From: Anaerolineaceae bacterium UBA5311 | GTDB taxonomy: Bacteria; Chloroflexota; Anaerolineae; Anaerolineales; Anaerolineaceae | Direction of reading: 5' to 3' | NCBI GenBank assembly: GCA_002411175.1 | Contig: DHRN01000008.1 | Coordinates: 1 to 18,301, forward strand | Length of the DNA stretch: 18,301 bases | Shown: in pieces, positions 13,997 to 18,301 of the stretch | Layout of the letters: each line of letters begins with the position of its first letter | How positions within the stretch are numbered: position 1 is the first letter of the stretch | The notes under the pieces: generated by a model | What the model saw: only the letters and a program-made list of their open reading frames with translations | The model's database searches: none | What the model was told of the DNA's origin: nothing | Made by a program: the position numbers and the translations under genes

Positions 13997-15760
13997 TTAT
14001 TTGAACATCAAGGGCAGGTAGATCATCTGGAACGGTTTGACCACAATGGTCACAAACGCGTCATCACTCCACTCACCCTGTAAGGTTACCGGGTTCACAG
14101 ACATCACCAGGTATCTGAAGGTGTCCGTGCCCATGAAACCTGCATCGGGTATGTAGGTGAACGAGCCGTCATCGTTGATGGTCAGTGTGCCAAATTCAGG
14201 GCTTTCCATGATTTGTATGGATACGATCTCCTCGGGGTCCAGCAGCACATCGTTCGCCAAAACGCCTTCTGCCGCGTCTTTCACCAAGATTTCATCAGCA
14301 AGTGTTTCGTAATAGTCGTCATTGGCTATGACCCATTCGTTCACCGGCGTAACCGTAAGAGTCACAACCGCCAGGTCGCTCTGCAGAGTGCCATCGCTGG
14401 CTTTGTAGGTGAAGCTGTCTGTGCCGTTGAAGTATGCTGTCGGCGTGTAGACGAAGGAACCATTCGCGTTCAGGGTCAGCGTGCCGTTGGTGACATCATC
14501 AACCAAAATCGCTGTGAGACTGTCTCCATCCACATCTGTGTCGTTTTTCAATACGCCTGGGGCGTTGATGGTCAGTTCTCCACTTTCTTCCACCATGTAT
14601 GCATCGTCAACTGCCACGGGGGCGTCGTTGACCGCGCTCACGGTGATGCTGACGGTGGCGACATTACTGTCAGCGATGCCGTCATTTGCCTTGAAGGTAA
14701 AGCTGTCTGTGCCGTGGTAATTCAGGCTGGGTGTGTAAGTCGCCACGTTGCCGATCAGGCTCACAGTTCCGTGAGCAGGCTGGGTAACGATGGCGTATGT
14801 CAGCGGCTGCTCGTCAACATCGGTTGCCACCAGGGTAATGTCGATCGCGGTGTCTTCGGGGGTGCTCACCGACTGGTTCTGGGCGATCGGGGCATCGTTC
14901 ACCGGCGTGACCGTGATGCTCACGAGAGCGATATTGCTGTCAACAGTGCCATCATTCGCCGTAAAGGTGAAGCTGTCCACGCCGTTGTAATCCAGGTCGG
15001 GGGTATAGGTCGCGACATTTCCAACCAAGGTCAAAGTGCCATGTTCGGGCTGATCTACAATCTCGTAAGTCAGCTCGTCGTCTTCAACGTCAATCGCCAC
15101 CAGGGTAATCCCCACGGCGGTGTCTTCAGCAGTGTTCACAGACTGATCCTGCGCGACCGGGGCGTCGTTCACCGGATTTACAGTGATCGTCACGGTAGCT
15201 TCGTCTGTCCACAAGTTTTGAGGAGCAGGATATGTAACCAGCTGGTAAACGAAACTGTCTTCGCCATACCAGTCTGCATCCGGAATGTATACAAAGGAGC
15301 CATCGCCATTGAGTGTCAGCTGTCCATGCTCAACAGTCGTCACCAGCGCAGCCGACATAAGGTTCAGGTCCACATCTGTGTCATTTTCCAACACGCCAGG
15401 AGCCGCAACTGTCAAAGTGGTATCTTCATCAGTTTCATACTGATCATCAACTGCAACCACCTGGTCTTTCACGTAAGTCACTGTGATGGTTACCGTGGCA
15501 AGGTTGGAATCGTCATGACCGTCGTTAGCCTTGTAGCTGAAGGTGTCTGTGCCGAAATAATTGGCATCGGGGGTATAAACGAACGATCCGTCCGCGTCCA
15601 GCGTCAGATCACCATTGGCAGGAGCTTCCACGAGCACAGCAGTCAAAACACTGGGGTCAAAGTCGGTGTCATTGGCAAGCACGCCGTCAGCAACACCCAC
15701 GGTCAAAACCTGGTCTTCGACCACCGTATAAGCGTCATCAAAAGCCACCGGTACAATATT
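13997..15760 (-). repeat. Six cadherin-like/VCBS-type protein repeats
   Basis: Repeat starts lie near 15758, 15460, 15165, 14895, 14625 and 14337. Units are about 90-100 residues, each opening with a PVAxDD or similar strand, then VLxNDTDVD, a GTLTLxxxGSFVYTP strand pair and SFTYKANDG, and joined by VTPVNDAP. The third and fourth units are exactly 90 residues apart and are closest to each other; they lack the VLxNDTD form and use GNVATYTP. The last unit is longest and leads into the C-terminal tail. Confidence 0.8.
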
Positions 15761-18301
15761 TTCAACAATCAGGCTCGCTTCCAATGTCACCAGCGGATTG
15801 CCGGAGATATCAAAAATCTTACCAGCCGGCACACTGAAGACGAACGTTCCAATCCTGGAAGCGACTTCGTTCCCTGCGTAGGGGGTTACCGTCAAAACCA
15901 GTCCGCTGTCGTCCACCCCAATGGAACCATAAGGGATGCCAGCCAGGGTTACTTCTGTGCCATCAACCACTGTGACAGCTTCGCTCATGGTGATTTCGAT
16001 CTTTTCGACGCTGTAGCCTTGTGGGACGGTGAAGGTCAGATCGACGGCTGTGACGTCATCAAACGGGTCAGATCCAATCGCAATCGCTTCATCAATTTCG
16101 GGTGCCGTCAGGTCACCTAAATCTCCCGTATATTCTATTTCGTGGTAAACCGTGGTTCCATAAATATCTGTAACCTCCACATAACCCCACGCCGGGCTCC
16201 AGGCATCAAACGATTCGCCAAAGATGACCGTCCAGTCAAGGTCGGCTCCCTCAGCGATTGGGTTGCCATTGTAAACCCGATAGAAGGGCGCGCTTGAAAG
16301 TTTCGCGGCTGTAATGTAGCCATTATCACGCTGCCAGACGATCTGATCGCCTTCAGCAGTGTAGGTCACAATGCTCTTTCGGTCTGCGTCAAGCATGCCC
16401 ACTTCAATGCTCTCGATTGTAGTCGTATCAAACAGAGGTACGTATCCCCAACCCAGGTTATAAGCTCCAGGCCAGCTTATGCCCCACGGTCCAAAATCGG
16501 TAATGTCAAATATCGGGCTTGTTTCCACCACCATCGTCGCGGTGAGCGTTTCCAGGGGGTTGCCAGCCAGGTCGGTGACCGAGCCAGCAGCGATTGTGAA
16601 CGTGAATGTGCCAGGGACTCCGGCAGTTTCATTCCCGGGGTACGGTGTCACGGTGATAACGTTGCCAGCGGCAGTCATCGTGCCGTAGGGGTTGCCTTCA
16701 AAATAGACAATTCCAGGAGCAACAATCGAAACCGCTTCGCTCATTGTGAAGTCAATATGATCAACCTCATAACCCTGTGGAACGGTGAAAGTCGTGCCGA
16801 CCATATCCACATCGTCAAAACCTGTTGCCCCAATCGCTTCACCCGAAACAATCGTCGGTGCCGCCAGGTCCTGGCTAACGGTGTATTTGAAGGTGTTTTC
16901 AGGGGTCAAATCGTACATCGAACCCCATTGGTTGCCCGCCATATCTTCCAAAACCAGGTAGAAGGTGATCCCGCCGTTGTCAGCAATCAGACCGGAGACT
17001 GCTGCTCCAAAGTCGATTACCCAGGTTTGTGTCTCGTCATCATAAGTGACCGAAACACCCTGCGCGGCAAAGAGGGCTTCATCACCGCCATAGGGGTCAG
17101 CCTCAGAGGCATACACACTAAATTCAGGCAGTGTGGTTTCCATCGAATGGTCGATTTCCAGTTCGTACAGGTTGTCGTCTTCTGCCTCAATGGTCAGGCT
17201 GAAGGTGTCGCCGATGCCCAACAGAATAGTCGAGTCATGCGGCGGGGTCACGCTGACCAGCGTCGGTGCAACGTCGTCCCGAACAAAGGTGTAGGCAAAG
17301 GTGTTTTCAGGGGTGGTGCCATACATCGTGCCCCATTGGTTGCCCGCCGCGTCATGCAAGACCAGGTAAAAGGTAACTCCATCGGGGATAAAGTAAGTAT
17401 TGGTGATTACCGCGCCAAAGTCGATTGTCCACTTTTGCGCGCCCTCATCATAGCTAATGGTCATGCCGGCTGCGTCAAACCCGGCTTTGGCTTCGGCTGA
17501 GCCCCAGGGGTTCGCGGCATCAGCATAGACCGTAAACTCTGGCAGCGTTCCTTCATAACTGTGGTCAACTTCCAGTGAATACAGGTTCAAATCAAGCGCA
17601 TCAACCGTCAGCACAAAGTTCTCACCGCCAGCCAGATAAACAACGCCTCGTTCTGGTGTGACTGCTTCCAAAACCGGGTCAACATCGTCCCGAATCAGGG
17701 TGTAGGCAAAGGTGTTTTCAGGGGTCACATCGTACATGGAACCCCAGGTGTTGCCTGCCTGGTCAAATAATACCAGGTAGAAGGTCACGCCATCGGTGAT
17801 GAAGGTTTCAGTAATCGTCGGACCAAAGTCGATTGTCCAAATTTGGTCATCTTCGTCATAAGTCAGCACAACGCCCAGGCTGGCTGCCCATGCCGCAGAG
17901 TCCGGGTCGCCCCATGGGTCATCAGCATCGGCATACACGGTAAACTCTGGCAGGGTTCCCTCAAAGCTGTGGTCAACTTCCAGCGAATACAGGTTGTCGT
18001 CTGATGCTTCAACAGTGAGCACAAAATTCTCGCCATCCGCCAGGTATACATCCCCTCTCGGTGGCGTTACTGCTACCAAAACCGGATTGGTAGTGTCATT
18101 AATCACCGCTTTGAAGGTCACGTTTTCAGTATGGAAGACGTCGCTCAGAGTCAGAATCAGCCCAACATCGGGGTCAACTTCTCCAGCGAGCACATCAGCC
18201 GTAATCGCGCTCACCAGCGTCTTGCCATCATCGTCTTCCCAGTTGCTGCCAAGCAAAGAGCCAGTGGTGTCCCAGGTATAAGTCGTGCCGTCATAGAGAA
18301 T
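13997..18301 (-). CDS. Giant multi-domain surface/secreted repeat protein, C-terminal part (5' end outside window)
   Basis: The frame is open to the window edge, so this is the last 1434 residues of a larger protein. The TTG at 18254-18256 is an internal Leu codon, not a start. In order there are three ~137-residue Ig-like modules (DPVLEAVTPERG...NFVLTV...LPEFTVYAD...ENTFAYT), a SwmB/Big-like module (FTVPQGY...ITMSEAV...GTFTFTIAAGSVTDLAGN), a unique ~130-residue segment rich in Trp, Gly and Tyr, a second SwmB-like module, and six cadherin-like/VCBS-type repeats (VAVDDAY...VLANDTD...GTLTLNADGSFVYTP...GTDSFTYKANDG). The end is IYLPLMFK. Asp/Asn-rich loops suggest calcium binding. Adhesion or cell-wall-associated function is inferred; no catalytic domain is visible. 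Confidence 0.85.
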   Translation of the reverse strand: MLYDGTTYTWDTTGSLLGSNWEDDDGKTLVSAITADVLAGEVDPDVGLILTLSDVFHTENVTFKAVINDTTNPVLVAVTPPRGDVYLADGENFVLTVEASDDNLYSLEVDHSFEGTLPEFTVYADADDPWGDPDSAAWAASLGVVLTYDEDDQIWTIDFGPTITETFITDGVTFYLVLFDQAGNTWGSMYDVTPENTFAYTLIRDDVDPVLEAVTPERGVVYLAGGENFVLTVDALDLNLYSLEVDHSYEGTLPEFTVYADAANPWGSAEAKAGFDAAGMTISYDEGAQKWTIDFGAVITNTYFIPDGVTFYLVLHDAAGNQWGTMYGTTPENTFAYTFVRDDVAPTLVSVTPPHDSTILLGIGDTFSLTIEAEDDNLYELEIDHSMETTLPEFSVYASEADPYGGDEALFAAQGVSVTYDDETQTWVIDFGAAVSGLIADNGGITFYLVLEDMAGNQWGSMYDLTPENTFKYTVSQDLAAPTIVSGEAIGATGFDDVDMVGTTFTVPQGYEVDHIDFTMSEAVSIVAPGIVYFEGNPYGTMTAAGNVITVTPYPGNETAGVPGTFTFTIAAGSVTDLAGNPLETLTATMVVETSPIFDITDFGPWGISWPGAYNLGWGYVPLFDTTTIESIEVGMLDADRKSIVTYTAEGDQIVWQRDNGYITAAKLSSAPFYRVYNGNPIAEGADLDWTVIFGESFDAWSPAWGYVEVTDIYGTTVYHEIEYTGDLGDLTAPEIDEAIAIGSDPFDDVTAVDLTFTVPQGYSVEKIEITMSEAVTVVDGTEVTLAGIPYGSIGVDDSGLVLTVTPYAGNEVASRIGTFVFSVPAGKIFDISGNPLVTLEASLIVENIVPVAFDDAYTVVEDQVLTVGVADGVLANDTDFDPSVLTAVLVEAPANGDLTLDADGSFVYTPDANYFGTDTFSYKANDGHDDSNLATVTITVTYVKDQVVAVDDQYETDEDTTLTVAAPGVLENDTDVDLNLMSAALVTTVEHGQLTLNGDGSFVYIPDADWYGEDSFVYQLVTYPAPQNLWTDEATVTITVNPVNDAPVAQDQSVNTAEDTAVGITLVAIDVEDDELTYEIVDQPEHGTLTLVGNVATYTPDLDYNGVDSFTFTANDGTVDSNIALVSITVTPVNDAPIAQNQSVSTPEDTAIDITLVATDVDEQPLTYAIVTQPAHGTVSLIGNVATYTPSLNYHGTDSFTFKANDGIADSNVATVSITVSAVNDAPVAVDDAYMVEESGELTINAPGVLKNDTDVDGDSLTAILVDDVTNGTLTLNANGSFVYTPTAYFNGTDSFTYKASDGTLQSDLAVVTLTVTPVNEWVIANDDYYETLADEILVKDAAEGVLANDVLLDPEEIVSIQIMESPEFGTLTINDDGSFTYIPDAGFMGTDTFRYLVMSVNPVTLQGEWSDDAFVTIVVKPFQMIYLPLMFK
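15758..16866 (-). repeat. Two SwmB/Big-like modules flanking a unique segment
   Basis: The two ~118-residue modules (about 16866-16515 and 16110-15758) share FTVPQGY, a TMSEAV strand, a GxPYGxx turn, VTPYxGNE, GTFxFxxxAG and D.(A/S)GNPL.TL. Between them (about 16514-16111) is a non-repeated segment (DFGPWGISWPGAYNLGWGY and later WSPAWGYVEV) with many aromatic residues, which may be the actual ligand-binding part. Confidence 0.7.
16866..18100 (-). repeat. Three tandem Ig-like modules of ~137 residues
   Basis: Modules begin near 18100, 17692 and 17281 with a period of about 410 bp. Conserved points are D(D/T)xxPxL...VTPP/ERG, NLY(S/E)LE(V/I)DHS, TLPEF(T/S)VYA, a central WTIDFG, (V/I)TFYLVL...AGNxWGxMY and TPENTFAYT. 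The DNA is also strongly conserved between copies, for example AAGGTGTTTTCAGGGGT recurs at each end, implying recent duplication or ongoing homogenisation. Confidence 0.8.

Noticed and set aside
14213..16120. 635-residue plus-strand open frame antisense to the giant gene
   Set aside because: It is the mirror of repeated coding DNA with biased codons; it has no family motif, and the minus-strand frame encodes clear cadherin/VCBS-type repeats.

Overview
The window looks like a chromosomal segment from a member of the Chloroflexota, most likely Anaerolineae. The grounds are a gatCAB operon, an rpsB-tsf-pyrH run with a short EF-Ts, GTCATCCTGAGCGAAG-type intergenic repeats, and a giant secreted repeat protein ending in IYLPLMFK, a tail I associate from memory with extracellular Chloroflexota proteins. 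Assignment is by inference; no 16S or other phylogenetic marker was compared. Every recognisable gene lies on the minus strand, so the biological reading order runs from high to low coordinates.

Region by region, in transcription order. (1) 18301-13997: the C-terminal 1434 residues of a very large cell-surface or secreted protein whose 5' end lies outside the window. It has three ~137-residue Ig-like modules, two SwmB/Big-like modules around a unique segment, and six cadherin-like/VCBS-type repeats. A 14-bp hairpin terminator follows it. (2) 13996-13264: a gene-free interval filled with two interleaved families of short repeats. (3) 13263-9540: four small to medium accessory genes, namely an FRG-domain protein, a MutT-like Nudix hydrolase, a dynamin-like membrane GTPase with its own strong promoter, and an ADP-ribose-pyrophosphatase-like Nudix hydrolase that overlaps the GTPase stop codon. 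(4) 9539-9346: a tandem array of degenerate 20-21 bp units. (5) 9345-7318: a polytopic GT-C-type glycosyltransferase with a fused extracytoplasmic beta-sandwich tail. (6) 7155-4627: the rpsB-tsf-pyrH translation/nucleotide operon, with an extended -10 promoter, a structured leader, a terminator-like hairpin between tsf and pyrH, and a terminator after pyrH. (7) 4447-1075: gatC-gatA-gatB with 4-nt overlaps, the amidotransferase for Gln-tRNA and/or Asn-tRNA. (8) 1028-141: a lipoprotein with an acidic/proline-rich linker and a carbohydrate-binding-like domain. (9) 60-1: a consensus promoter driving a tRNA gene of which only the first 21 nt are inside the window.

The housekeeping parts (rpsB-tsf-pyrH, gatCAB, tRNA) serve translation and UMP phosphorylation. 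The surface parts (giant repeat protein, glycosyltransferase, lipoprotein) point to an envelope that interacts with polysaccharide or other cells. The FRG-Nudix-dynamin-Nudix cluster is the least explained block and the best candidate for an uncharacterised functional unit, although the sequence alone does not prove that the four genes act together.
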